Positions 1-9,700 of a stretch of DNA of 64,000 bases are shown one piece after another. The translations under genes and the position numbers were made by a program. Every line of letters begins with the position of its first letter. The first letter of the stretch is position 1. Source of the stretch: Mesorhizobium sp. Root552 (GTDB taxonomy: Bacteria > Pseudomonadota > Alphaproteobacteria > Rhizobiales > Rhizobiaceae); contig NZ_LMFV01000045.1 in assembly GCF_001427285.1 (NCBI RefSeq), positions 15,676-79,675 on the forward strand. The letters are read 5' to 3'. Below the pieces are notes generated by a model. It was not told where the DNA came from and did no database searches. It saw only the letters and a list, made by a program, of their open reading frames with translations.

Positions 1-7
1 ACCAGTG

Positions 8-227
8 CACCGGCCATGCCGCAGCTCCAGCCTCAATGGCCGACAACCGCGGGCAACACTGCGCCCGGTTCGAGGGCCGAACTTAGGGGTTCATCACCCA
101 GCCGCCTACCGACGACGACCAGCCCGGCACCGCCGCCCTTCCCTGATACCCGGTGCGCACCAGGTCTCCCGCAAGGGCGATGGCAGCGATTATGGGGGAG
201 GCGCGGAGGGTGTGGATAAGTGGAGTG
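8..227. repeat. ~220-bp dispersed repeat, copy 1
   Basis: This stretch recurs in the same orientation at about 29965-30185 with only scattered substitutions; for example the shared segment around 70-115 is identical. It has overlapping short ORFs in several frames, none with a ribosome-binding site or a recognisable family, so I treat it as non-coding. Together the two copies show it is a dispersed element of this genome. Its function is unknown; a short structured RNA or a remnant of a larger element are both possible. Confidence 0.85.
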
Positions 228-454
228 TTTGATCTCTCAGGGAAGTAAATGGAAACAATGGATTGGATGTAGCGCGGTTAGTGCTTGATCCACACTTGGC
301 TAAGTTGGCTCAGCCGCGCTCGACATCGCGCTGCTATTGCGCCTGCTGTCCACCATCGAGCCCAACGATCAACCGGGCCTCGAAGCAGGCAAAATCCAGG
401 ATGTAGGCCAAGAGTGGAACCGGATGCTTGAATTTCAACCCTGCCAGTGGCCCT
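228..454. other. intergenic stretch, no supported gene
   Basis: Between the repeat and the CRP-like palindrome there is no ORF with a good start. One frame stays open from about 345 to the stop at 454 but lacks a credible start, and could be the decayed 3' end of a lost gene. I recognise no family in it. Confidence 0.4.
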
Positions 455-473
455 AATGTGAGCAAATCACATT
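455..473. promoter_or_regulatory. CRP/FNR-like palindrome upstream of the DUF5990 gene
   Basis: AATGTGA and TCACATT form a perfect 7-bp inverted repeat separated by gcaaa, 28 bases before the next gene's start. The half-site TGTGA/TCACA is that of CRP-family regulators, but the spacer is 5 rather than the classical 6 bases. Binding by a CRP/FNR-type protein is inferred only. Confidence 0.4.
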
Positions 474-501
474 TGTCGTCTCTCGGCGGGAGGAAAGCCG
501 A

Positions 502-921
502 ATGGGTCTACGTCCAACGGTCACGCTCAGGCTGACGATCGAAAACCCGGTCTCGGGCGTTACCTACAGCCTTCAGGATGGCAAAAGCACGCCGGTGAAT
601 GCTGTCGTTGCAACTGACTTGCCGCTTTCACTTGATGTGCCTGTGCGCGTTGGTCCTGAATCGAAACTGACCGGTGAGTTTGTCCGGCGCGAAGGGCCTG
701 AGCGCCGTTTCATTTACATCGCGATCGGCGCACAGGCCGGGGATGAGGGCTCCCCTTGGAGCCGCAGGGCCAAGATCGATGTTCACGACATCGCGGATCA
801 GCACCTGGACGAGGCTATCCAAGGAAAGGTTCTTGAGTGCCGGTTGCCGGGCCGGGCCAACGATGACGGACCTGCGTGCGGCACGGTAAGGCCGCTCAAC
901 AAATGGATCGTCATCAAGTAG
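502..921 (+). CDS. DUF5990 family protein
   Basis: A 139-residue soluble protein. It shows the DUF5990 layout: an N-terminal strand (RLTIENPVSGVTYSLQD), a central FVRREGPERRFIYIAIG segment and the conserved SPWSRRAKIDV motif, followed by a less conserved tail. No signal peptide or membrane segment is visible. The start is supported by GGGAGGA at 488-494. The gene stands alone, convergent with the helicase gene downstream, and has a CRP-like palindrome just upstream. Members of this family have no established biochemical role, so none is assigned. The family call rests on motif recognition. Confidence 0.75.
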   Translation: MGLRPTVTLRLTIENPVSGVTYSLQDGKSTPVNAVVATDLPLSLDVPVRVGPESKLTGEFVRREGPERRFIYIAIGAQAGDEGSPWSRRAKIDVHDIADQHLDEAIQGKVLECRLPGRANDDGPACGTVRPLNKWIVIK

Positions 922-954
922 CCGGCGACGGCGCGGCGGAGCGGAAGCAGGCTC

Positions 955-3777
955 TCACACCGGCGTCACGAAGCCGTCGAGCACTTTTTTCTGGCCGGCG
1001 CGGTCGAAGTCGATGGTGAGCTTGTTGCCTTCGATGGCCGCGATGTTGCCGTTGCCGAATTTCTGGTGGAAGACGCGGTCGCCGACATTGAAGGGCGAGG
1101 GGGCGTCGGCGACGGATTTGGCGACCAGTTCGCCTTCGATGGTGCGGCCCTTGACCGAGCCGCGCCCGGCGCCATAGCCGGAATCCGTCTCGCCATAGCC
1201 GATGCGTTCGACCGCGTGGCCGGAGCGCGTGCCCCAGTTGCGGTCGGTTGCTTCCGTGCGGTTCGCCTGAGCGCGCTGCCAGCCCGGCGTGGCATAGGTG
1301 TTGGAGAAGGAGCCGCCTTGATTTGCGCTCTGGTCGCCGCGCGCGGCGCGGCTGCCGGTTCCTGCCCCGCTTGGGGGTGAGCCGATGTTGTCGAAGCGCG
1401 ATGCGCCGTATGGGTTCTGGCGTCCGCCACGCCCGGAGGCGAAGGACGAGCCGCCGTAAGGATTGCCATAGCCGCCATAGGAGTTGCCGGATTCGGCCAC
1501 CTCGACATGGGCTTCCGGCAGCTCCTCAAGGAAGCGCGACGGGATGGTGGATTGCCACAGGCCGTGGATGCGGCGGTTGGAGACGAACCAGATGTGCAGG
1601 TTCTTCTTGGCGCGGGTGAGGCCGACATAGGCAAGGCGGCGCTCTTCCTCCAGCCCGGAGCGTCCGCCTTCGTCCAGCGCGCGCTGGTGCGGGAACAGGC
1701 CTTCTTCCCAGCCGGGCAGGAACACGGTCTCGAATTCGAGGCCCTTGGCGGAATGCAGCGTCATGATGGAGACGGCGTCGAGGTCTTCGTTCTGCTCGGC
1801 ATCCATGACCAGCGCGACATGCTCGAGGAAGGAGCGCAGCGATTCGTACTCCTCCATCGAGCGGATCAGCTCCTTCAGGTTTTCCAGCCGCCCCGGTGCG
1901 TCGGCGGAGCGGTCGTTCTTCCACATGTCGGTGTAGCCGCTCTCCTCAAGGATGGTCTCGGCCAGCTCGGTATGCGGCGTGGTGTCGATGAGGCTTTGCC
2001 AGCGGGCGAAATTGGCCGCGACCTCGCGCAAGGCGGCGCGGGGCTTGGGCTTCAGTTCGTCGCTTTCGGCGAGCTTGCCGGCGGCTTCCAGCATCGGCAC
2101 GCGCAGCGCGCGCGCCGTGTCGTGGATCTGGCGGATGGCGGATTCGCCAAGGCCGCGCTTCGGGACGTTCACAATGCGCTCGAAGGCGAGGTCGTCGGTG
2201 GGATTGGCGACGGTGCGCAGATAGGCCAGCGCATCGCGGATTTCCTGGCGTTCGTAGAAGCGCGGGCCGCCGATGACGCGGTAGTTCAGGCCGATCTCGA
2301 TGAAGCGGTCTTCGAAGGAGCGCATCTGGAAGGACGCGCGCACGAGGATCGCCATGTCGTTGAGCGGATGCTTGCCGCGCTGATAGGCCTCGATGGTCTC
2401 GCCGATGGCGCGGGCTTCCTCGTCGGAATCCCATGCCGCATGCACGTTGACCTTGGCATCTTCCGGGTCCGGCCGGTCGGTGAACAGGGTTTTGCCGAGC
2501 CGGCCCTCATTGTGGGAAATGAGGTGCGAGGCCGCGCCCAATATGTGGGCCGTGGAGCGGTAATTGCGCTCCAGCCGGATGACGGTGGCGCCGGGGAAAT
2601 CCTTTTCGAAGCGCAGGATGTTGTCCACCTCGGCCCCGCGCCAGCCGTAGATCGACTGGTCGTCATCGCCCACGCAGCAGATATTTACGCTCACGGCCGT
2701 ACCGCCCTTCGGGCTGGCCTCCGCGGGGGCGGGCGAACCGTCGCCCGGCAGCCGGTCGGCTGCTCGGCCTTCGGCCGCATTTACGCTCGCGGGGGTTTTC
2801 TCGCTCACGGCCGCGCGCTCGCTTCGCTCGCTGGCCTGCGCGGGCGCGTCCGAAAAGTCGGGCGGGCGGCGGTCGCCGCCTCGGCCTGCGGCCGGATGGG
2901 GTGAGGGGCGGCGCGAGCCTTCCGGTCTCTGGGCCAGCAGGCGCAGCCACATATATTGGGCGGTGTTGGTGTCCTGATATTCGTCGACGAGGATGTATTT
3001 GAACTTGTTGTGGTACTCGGCCAGCACGTCGTGATGGGCGCGGAAGATGCGGATCGGATGGCACAAGAGGTCGCCGAAGTCGCAGGCGTTGAGCGTCGTC
3101 AGGCGGTCCTGATAGGCCTTGTAGAGTTCTCGGCCACGGCCATTGGCGAAGGCACGCGCGTCGCCTTCGGGAATGTCGGCGGGGCCGAGGCCCTTGTTCT
3201 TCCAGTTGTCGATCATCTGGGCGAAGGTGCGCGGCGCCCAACGCTTGTCGTCCAGCCCCTCGGCCTGGATCAACTGCTTGATGAGACGGATGACGTCGTC
3301 GGTGTCGAGGATGGTGAAGTCGGAGCGCAGTCCGGCGAGTTCGGCGTGCCTGCGAAGCAGTTTCACACCGATCGAGTGGAAGGTGCCGAGCCAAGGCATG
3401 CCCTCGACAGCTTCGCCAACCAGCATGCCGATGCGCTGCTTCATCTCGCGCGCGGCCTTGTTGGTGAAGGTGACGGCGAGGATCTGGCTTGGCCATGCCT
3501 TGCCCTGGCTGAGGATATGGGCGATGCGGGTGGTGAGCACGCGCGTCTTGCCGGTGCCGGCGCCGGCGAGCACGAGGACCGGGCCTTCGGTGGTTTCGAC
3601 CGCCTTGCGCTGCTCGGGGTTGAGGCCGTTCAGGTAGTCGGGCGGGCCGTTCTGGCCATGACGCGCGGCCATGGCACGCGCAGCGATGCCGGAGGGCGCA
3701 GACGACCCACCCGCAGCAGCCGGACCCCGCTCAGGTTCGTCAAAGAATGGCATGTCGTCGTCTGGAAAACCGGACAT
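955..3777 (-). CDS. uvrD: ATP-dependent DNA helicase, UvrD/PcrA (SF1A) family
   Basis: A 3'-5' DNA helicase of 940 residues, acting in repair and replication-fork maintenance. The Q-motif (LNPEQRKAV, residues 52-60), Walker A (AGAGTGKT, 71-78), TFTNKAAREMK, the Walker B box VDEYQDTN, GDDDQSIYGWRGA and the C-terminal VGLTRAKK motif are all present, so the protein should be active. Two features are odd. A low-complexity insertion of about 79 residues (roughly 283-361) sits between Walker B and GDDDQSIYGWRGA. A Gly/Asn/Tyr-rich linker (about 745-870) precedes the C-terminal PcrA/UvrD Tudor-like domain (NVGDRVFHQKFGNG). Family members are usually 700-800 residues. The upstream ribosome-binding site is weak, so the exact start is less certain than the identity. 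Confidence 0.95.
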   Translation of the reverse strand: MSGFPDDDMPFFDEPERGPAAAGGSSAPSGIAARAMAARHGQNGPPDYLNGLNPEQRKAVETTEGPVLVLAGAGTGKTRVLTTRIAHILSQGKAWPSQILAVTFTNKAAREMKQRIGMLVGEAVEGMPWLGTFHSIGVKLLRRHAELAGLRSDFTILDTDDVIRLIKQLIQAEGLDDKRWAPRTFAQMIDNWKNKGLGPADIPEGDARAFANGRGRELYKAYQDRLTTLNACDFGDLLCHPIRIFRAHHDVLAEYHNKFKYILVDEYQDTNTAQYMWLRLLAQRPEGSRRPSPHPAAGRGGDRRPPDFSDAPAQASERSERAAVSEKTPASVNAAEGRAADRLPGDGSPAPAEASPKGGTAVSVNICCVGDDDQSIYGWRGAEVDNILRFEKDFPGATVIRLERNYRSTAHILGAASHLISHNEGRLGKTLFTDRPDPEDAKVNVHAAWDSDEEARAIGETIEAYQRGKHPLNDMAILVRASFQMRSFEDRFIEIGLNYRVIGGPRFYERQEIRDALAYLRTVANPTDDLAFERIVNVPKRGLGESAIRQIHDTARALRVPMLEAAGKLAESDELKPKPRAALREVAANFARWQSLIDTTPHTELAETILEESGYTDMWKNDRSADAPGRLENLKELIRSMEEYESLRSFLEHVALVMDAEQNEDLDAVSIMTLHSAKGLEFETVFLPGWEEGLFPHQRALDEGGRSGLEEERRLAYVGLTRAKKNLHIWFVSNRRIHGLWQSTIPSRFLEELPEAHVEVAESGNSYGGYGNPYGGSSFASGRGGRQNPYGASRFDNIGSPPSGAGTGSRAARGDQSANQGGSFSNTYATPGWQRAQANRTEATDRNWGTRSGHAVERIGYGETDSGYGAGRGSVKGRTIEGELVAKSVADAPSPFNVGDRVFHQKFGNGNIAAIEGNKLTIDFDRAGQKKVLDGFVTPV

Positions 3778-4028
3778 CTGGTGCGAATGTAGTGATTCGG
3801 GCCAGAAAGGCCAGCGGTGTTGGTGTTTTGTTCACGCCGGGATGGAGGCGAGGGCGGACTGCAAATGGGCAATAGAGCGTTTCCGGAAATCCACACCGGG
3901 CAAGCTTATCGGCGCTTCAGGCGAGTTTGGCCTTGCCCCTGCGGCCTAGTCGTTTAAGTCTGTCGCGGTCAAAGCGCGCATCGATGGCCCGCGTCGTGTC
4001 GGGGCCGACTGGCGGCAAAGGACGAGGA

Positions 4029-4277
4029 ATGGACGACAATTTCGACAAGGCCGGCATTGCGGTCATCATCGTGTTCGGCGCGCTTATCCTTGGCGGCCTG
4101 ATGGCGGCCAACCTGGTGGCGGGCGACCGCAACGGCTTTCTTTTCGCGCTGGGCGCTTCCTTCGCGGCGTGGATTGCAGGCCATGTCGTTTTGTTCGACA
4201 TGCCGCGCGTCTATGCGGTGCTGATCGCCATTGCCGCGCTGATGGCGGTTGCCTCGACGGTTTCCTTCACCTTCTAA
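4029..4277 (+). CDS. small two-helix-hairpin membrane protein, hypothetical
   Basis: An 82-residue protein starting MDDNFDKAGIAVI. Three hydrophobic stretches (about residues 7-27, 35-57 and 60-80) predict an inner-membrane protein with very short loops. The start is chosen over an in-frame upstream ATG at 3927 because AAAGGACGAGGA lies directly before it and the upstream residues are arginine-rich and uncharacteristic. It is convergent with the next small gene. I do not recognise a family and assign no function. Confidence 0.6.
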   Translation: MDDNFDKAGIAVIIVFGALILGGLMAANLVAGDRNGFLFALGASFAAWIAGHVVLFDMPRVYAVLIAIAALMAVASTVSFTF

Positions 4278-4303
4278 TTTTTCCGAATGCAGGTGAGGCC
4301 GGC

Positions 4304-4558
4304 CTAGGAGCGATAGCTTCGTGCGCCGCGCTTCGAACGCGCCTGCTTGAGGATGGCGCGCCAGCGAACCATGTCGAAGGGGATCGGGTCGCGGTTGGCC
4401 GTGATCTCGAAGATGCGGTTTTCGAGGTTCTTCAGCGAACGCCAGAAATCATAGTCCGACAGGCGCGGGTCGGCGGCGAGCCGCTCGGCTTCCAGCCTGA
4501 CGCTGTTTGCCGCGCCGCGCCGCCGTTGATGAGCCGGCAGATCGTTTTGCGTGTCCAT
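4304..4558 (-). CDS. small hypothetical protein
   Basis: An 84-residue, charged, probably helical cytoplasmic protein (MDTQNDLPAHQRRRGAAN...) with no signal or membrane segment. The composition is normal for the neighbourhood and the central part (SDYDFWRSLKNLENRIFEI) looks like real coding sequence. No family is recognised. It sits between two convergent or tandem small genes and gives no operon clue. Confidence 0.5.
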   Translation of the reverse strand: MDTQNDLPAHQRRRGAANSVRLEAERLAADPRLSDYDFWRSLKNLENRIFEITANRDPIPFDMVRWRAILKQARSKRGARSYRS

Positions 4559-4647
4559 GACACTGGAGTGACCGCCACGGCGATTCGATGCAAACCGAAC
4601 GGGCGGTCATCCCCATGTTTATGCCCTGCCGATGTAACGAAGCGTGT

Positions 4648-5130
4648 TCAGGCAGGCTTCCTGCGGATGCCGATGGAGCGGCCTGCGCGCTCCGGCCGGG
4701 GCAGGGCCGCGTGGGCGGCATGCATCGCTTCGAGATTTGCCGCGATATCCGGCGGGAAGGAAGCGACCTTGGGGCCGCTCATGTCGACATGCAGCGACAT
4801 CGATTCGGAGGTGGCGGCGAGCCAGCCGTCGACGTGGCGGATTTCCTGATAGGCGTGGAGGCGCTTGGCGTCCCAATCGAGCAGGTGGAACGAGACGTTG
4901 ACCTTGTGGTCGAGGTGGATTTCCTGAACGTAGCAGACGTGCACTTCCGCCGTGTAGATGGTGAACTTGCGTTCCCTGGCATAGGTCGGGCCCATGCCGA
5001 GCATCTCGAAAGCCTCGTCGGAGCCGCGATCGAACAGGACGTTGTAGTAGGCCATGTTGAGGTGGCCGTTGTAGTCGATCCAGTCCTTCTCGATATCCAT
5101 CACGCGCGAGATCAAAGGGGCGGCGGTCAT
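4648..5130 (-). CDS. hotdog-fold acyl-CoA thioesterase (betainyl-CoA/4HBT type)
   Basis: A 160-residue cytosolic thioesterase. The N-terminal motif DYNGHLNMAYYNVLFDRGSD is the 4-hydroxybenzoyl-CoA thioesterase type active-site region (D-x-N-G-H-x-N), and the protein has the length of a single hotdog domain. It resembles thioesterases paired with carnitine dehydrogenase, where betainyl-CoA is the substrate. That substrate is inference, since no carnitine genes are nearby. The start at MTAAPLISRV is preferred because the in-frame extension (to 5517) runs into the divergent dehydrogenase gene and has non-family residues. Confidence 0.8.
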   Translation of the reverse strand: MTAAPLISRVMDIEKDWIDYNGHLNMAYYNVLFDRGSDEAFEMLGMGPTYARERKFTIYTAEVHVCYVQEIHLDHKVNVSFHLLDWDAKRLHAYQEIRHVDGWLAATSESMSLHVDMSGPKVASFPPDIAANLEAMHAAHAALPRPERAGRSIGIRRKPA

Positions 5131-5244
5131 GCGGGGCGGGTCTCCATTCGACGTTCGATGTGCTGGACAATACGATTTGAAAGGCACAGTACGGATCGAT
5201 AGACGCGTGGCAAGGGGCGGGGCTCGCCCATTCGCGGAGGACAC

Positions 5245-6657
5245 ATGGCTCTTAGCGACCTGATGGCGGTGGAACGCAACGAAGATGGCATCGCCGCCGT
5301 TCTCGGGATTCTCAAGCAGAGGTTCGGCGAACGCTTCCAGACCGGCCAGTCGATCCGCGAGCAGCACGGGCATACCACGACCTATATCCCGAACCAGATG
5401 CCGGACGGCGTGGTGTTTCCCGAGACGACGGCGGAAGTGCAGGACGTGGTGAGGGCCTGCGCCGAACACCGCGTTCCGATGATCGCCTTTGGCGTGGGGT
5501 CCTCGCTGGAAGGGCATGTGAATGCGCCGGGCGGCGGCATTTCGCTCGACACCTCGCGGATGAACCGCATCCTGGCCGTCAATGCCGAAGACCTCGACTG
5601 CACGGTGGAGCCGGGGGTGACGCGCGAGGATTTGAACAAATACCTGCGCGATACCGGCCTGTTTTTCCCAATCGATCCGGGCGCGAATGCCTCGCTGGGC
5701 GGCATGGCGGCCACGCGGGCGTCCGGCACCAACGCCGTGCGCTACGGCACCATGCGCGAGAGCGTGCTGTCACTGACGGCGGTGATGGCCAATGGCGAGA
5801 CGGTGACGACGGCCAAGCGAGCGAAGAAAAGCTCGGCTGGCTACGACCTGACCCGGTTGCTGGTCGGTTCTGAAGGCACGCTTGGCATCATAACCTCGCT
5901 GACCTTGCGGCTGCAGGGCATACCGCAGGCGATTTCAGGCGGGGTGTGCCCGTTCCCGACATTGGATGCGGCCTGCCAGGCGGTGATCGCGACCATCCAG
6001 ATGGGCATTCCGGTGGCGCGCATTGAGCTGGTGAACGGCCTGCAGATGCGGGCGATGAAGAACTATTCGAAGCTCGATTACCCAGAGGGTCCGTGCCTGT
6101 TCCTCGAGTTCCACGGCAGCGATGCCAGCGTGGCCGAGCAGGCTGAGAGTTTCGGCATGATCGCCGAGGAGCAGGGCGGCGGGCCGTTTTTGTGGACGAG
6201 CGTGGCGGAGGAGCGCGCCAAGCTTTGGGATGCGCGCCACAACGCCTACTGGGCTTCGCTGACGCTGAGGCCGGGCGCCAAGGGGCTTTCGACGGATGTG
6301 TGCGTGCCGATTTCGCGGCTGGCCGAGTGTGTCGCCGAGACCGAGGCCGATATTGCCGAAATGGGGCTGATCGCGCCGATCGTCGGCCATGCCGGCGACG
6401 GCAATTTCCATACGCTGGTGTTGATGGACCCGAACGACCCAGCCGAGATCGCCAAGGTGGAGGCTTTCGTGGCGCGGCTGAACATGCGGGCAATCGGGAT
6501 GGACGGCACCTGCACGGGCGAGCACGGCATAGGGCAGGGCAAGGCCGGCTTCCTGCGCCACGAACTCGGCCACGGCGTCGATGTGATGCGCACGATCAAG
6601 CAGGCGCTCGACCCGCTCAACATCCTCAATCCGGGGAAGATCGTGCGGGTTGCATGA
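5245..6657 (+). CDS. FAD-binding D-lactate/glycolate dehydrogenase (GlcD/DLD family)
   Basis: A 470-residue flavoprotein that oxidises a 2-hydroxy acid (D-lactate, glycolate or 2-hydroxyglutarate type). The N-terminal PCMH-type FAD domain shows FGVGSSLEGHV, DPGANASLGGMAATRASGTNAVRYG and YDLTRLLVGSEGTLGIIT. The C-terminal substrate domain shows the metal-binding HAGDGNFH and the end motif GTCTGEHGIGQGK. Length is normal for cytochrome-type D-lactate dehydrogenases. It is divergent from the thioesterase gene, with 114 bases for both promoters. The precise substrate cannot be read from the sequence. Confidence 0.9.
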   Translation: MALSDLMAVERNEDGIAAVLGILKQRFGERFQTGQSIREQHGHTTTYIPNQMPDGVVFPETTAEVQDVVRACAEHRVPMIAFGVGSSLEGHVNAPGGGISLDTSRMNRILAVNAEDLDCTVEPGVTREDLNKYLRDTGLFFPIDPGANASLGGMAATRASGTNAVRYGTMRESVLSLTAVMANGETVTTAKRAKKSSAGYDLTRLLVGSEGTLGIITSLTLRLQGIPQAISGGVCPFPTLDAACQAVIATIQMGIPVARIELVNGLQMRAMKNYSKLDYPEGPCLFLEFHGSDASVAEQAESFGMIAEEQGGGPFLWTSVAEERAKLWDARHNAYWASLTLRPGAKGLSTDVCVPISRLAECVAETEADIAEMGLIAPIVGHAGDGNFHTLVLMDPNDPAEIAKVEAFVARLNMRAIGMDGTCTGEHGIGQGKAGFLRHELGHGVDVMRTIKQALDPLNILNPGKIVRVA

Positions 6658-6733
6658 CGGCAACGCAATTGCCTCTTTATCGACACGCCGATGCAGGTAG
6701 AGTGCGCCGAACCCAATCGAATGATCGAGGCTG

Positions 6734-9700
6734 ATGCTCGCGCGCCTATTTGTGATCGTTGGCGGCCTGTTCGTGCTGGTGCTGATTGCAGCGCTGGCGG
6801 TGCCGCCTTTCATCGACTGGAAGGGCTATCGCGCCGATTTCGAGCGCGAGGCAAGCGCCGTGCTTGGCCGCAAGGTGACGGTGCGCGGCGATGCGACCGC
6901 GCGCCTCTTGCCGTTTCCATCCGTGACCTTTTCCGATGTCGCGGTGGCGGGTGGGCCGGACGGCCAGCCCGCAATGACGGTCGAGACCTTTTCGATGGAT
7001 GCGGAGCTTGCACCTTTCCTGCGCGGCGAAGTGCTGATCTTCGACATGCGGCTGGTGCGGCCGAAGGGCACCATCGATGTCGGTTCCGACGGCGCGATAG
7101 ACTGGACGGTGCGGCCATCTTCACCCTTTGACGCCAGCCAGATCGCCATCGAGAAGCTGACCATCACCGATGGCGAGGTGAAGCTTCACCACGGAGCGGG
7201 CGGGCGCAGCCATGTTCTCTCCGAAATCAATTCGACCGTTTCGGCAAAGTCGCTGATCGGGCCGTGGCGTCTCGACGGATCGCTTCTGTTCGACGGCCTG
7301 CGCAGCGCGGTGACCGCCTCGACCGGGCAGGTATCCGGGGACGGGCATATGCGGCTGAGGCTGCGGCTCGACCCGGAGGCCTATCCGCTGACCATCGAGA
7401 CCGACGGCAATGCGCGGGTGGAAAACGGCGCTCTGCTCTATGCCGGCCAGTTCAAGATGCTGGAGGACGACAAGGGTGAAGTGACGCTGCGCGACGGCAG
7501 CGGAGAGGCGGTCAAGGTCAGCGACGCCAAGGCCGAGCCCGGCTACCGGATGAACGGCAAGTTCAGCCTCGACCACAAGCAGCTTGCCATCGATGAGTTC
7601 CGCTTCGAGACGGGACCGCTCGACAATCCCTACACCGCAGATGGCACGGCCTCGATCGCCTATGGCGATGAGCCGCGCTTCCGTATCGAGGCTTCCGGGG
7701 CGCAGGTGCAGTTCGACGAGGCGGTGGGGGGCGAGGCGAAATCCGGGCTGACGCTGGCGGAACGGGTCAGCGGCCTCGAAAAGGCGCTGCAGACGATCCC
7801 GCGACCGACCATTCCGGGTTCCGTCGAGGTGAAGCTTCCGGCGGTGGTGGCTGGCGATACCACGATCCGTGACGTGCATTTTTCAGCCGAGCCGGCGGAA
7901 GGCGGCTGGACGGTGCATTCGCTGGGCGCGACGCTGCCGGGCCGCTCGACGCTGGAAGCGGCGGGCAAGCTCAGCACTGGCGATGCATTCGGCTTCAGGG
8001 GCTCGCTGCTTTTGGCGGTGGCACAGCCTTCAGGTTTTGCCGCGTGGCTTTCCAAGGACGTGGACGAGGCGATCCGGCGGCTGCCGGCAGCCGGTTTCAA
8101 GGCCGATGTGGACATGACCAACGGCCAGCAGACGTTCAGCAACCTCGAACTCATCCTCGGCAAGGCCAAATTCAACGGCAGCATCGAGGCGAAGGAGCCG
8201 GGCGAGGCGAGGCCGTCGGTGGCGATGCAATTGAAGGGCGGCCAACTGGACGTGGAAGGGCTGGCGGCGTTTGCCTCCATCTTCGTCAGCGACAAGGGGG
8301 CGAACCGCTTTGCCGACCATGATCTCGATTTCCAGATCGTGGCCGGGCCGGTGGATGCCGGCGGGATGACGGCGGACAAGGTCGATACGGCGCTGCGGCT
8401 GCGCGAAGGCGTGCTGGAGGTGGACCGGCTTGCCGTCACCGGACTGGCTGGTGCTTCGATCAGCGCGACGGGCCGGATCAAGGACTTTCCGGCCAGCCCG
8501 ACCGGCAACCTCGATGCCACGGTGGTGGCGGTCGATCTTGCGCCGCTGATCGATGCGGCGGCGGAGCGCTATCCCGGAAATGTCGTGCTGAAAGGGCTGG
8601 CGGAGCGCGCCAAGGCCTATGGCGGCCTGTTCGAGGATGCGCGCATCGACTTCGTGACAAGCGCCGCCGAAAACGGCGACGGCACCACCGGCCTGGCGGT
8701 TTCCGCGCAGGGGACAACGGGCGGTTCCGCCTTTTCGGCAACGCTTTCGGCGCAGGGCAAGATGGCAGAGTTGGCGAAGGCCCCGCTGGCGCTGACATTC
8801 AACGCCCGCAACGACGACGCGACGGCGCTTCTGGCGCTCTATGGACTGCCGGCGCTGCCGCTTGGCCTGACGGGCGCGGGCACAACCGACATTGCCGCCA
8901 AGGGCACGCTTGGCGATGGGCTGGCGACAACCGCCAGCCTGAACGGCGAAGACTTCAAGGCAGGCTTTGACGGCAGCGTTGCAGCCACCGCCCAAGGTCC
9001 GGCGATCAAGGGCACGGTGAGCCTGGAGGCAGCCGACGTCGAGCCGTGGCTGATGACGGCAGGTGTCGCGCTGCCCGGCATGGGCACGGGCACGTCCGCC
9101 GCGTTCAATGCCGAGGCCGACTATGCCAACGGGCTTCTGGTGCTGGGTGGGCTGACTGGCGCGGTCAACGAAATCGCGGTTTCTGGCGACATCAATGCGG
9201 CGATCAAGGGCGGCAAGCCGCTCCTGACCGGGGCCGTGGTCGTGGACGAGGTCGATCTCGACCCGGCGGCGGTGATGCTGTTCGGAGACCCATCGTTCGC
9301 GCAGGCGGCGAAGGGCTGGCCGACGGCGCCGTTTGCGCAGGCGTCGGCGGTGCCGTTCAACGCCGAACTCGACATCAGCACGGCAACGCTGGCGGCAGGG
9401 CGCTTCGCGACCGCCTATGATGCGACGCTGTCGATGAAACTCGACGATGACGGGCTTCGCGTTTCGGGGCTGAAGGCAAAGCTGTTCGGCGGCGAGCTTT
9501 CCGGCATGTTCGAGTTGAAGAACACGGATGGAACCGGCCTGCTGAACGGGCAGATGGCGGTTTCGGGGGCAGACTTGAGCGCGGCGCTGCCCAATGGCGG
9601 CATTTCCGGCAGCGGCAATTTCTCCTCCTCGGTCTCGACCAGCGGCAAGTCGGTGGACGGCATGATCGCGGCCTTGTCAGGCTCTGGCACGGCATCGCTG

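Noticed and set aside
5..232. short ORFs inside the 220-bp repeat
   Set aside because: Open frames are not maintained as a conserved protein between the two copies, and no start signal exists.
1507..2904. 465-codon plus-strand ORF opposite the helicase gene
   Set aside because: It is the antisense of uvrD, caused by high GC. It has no family signature and no ribosome-binding site, while uvrD has all helicase motifs.
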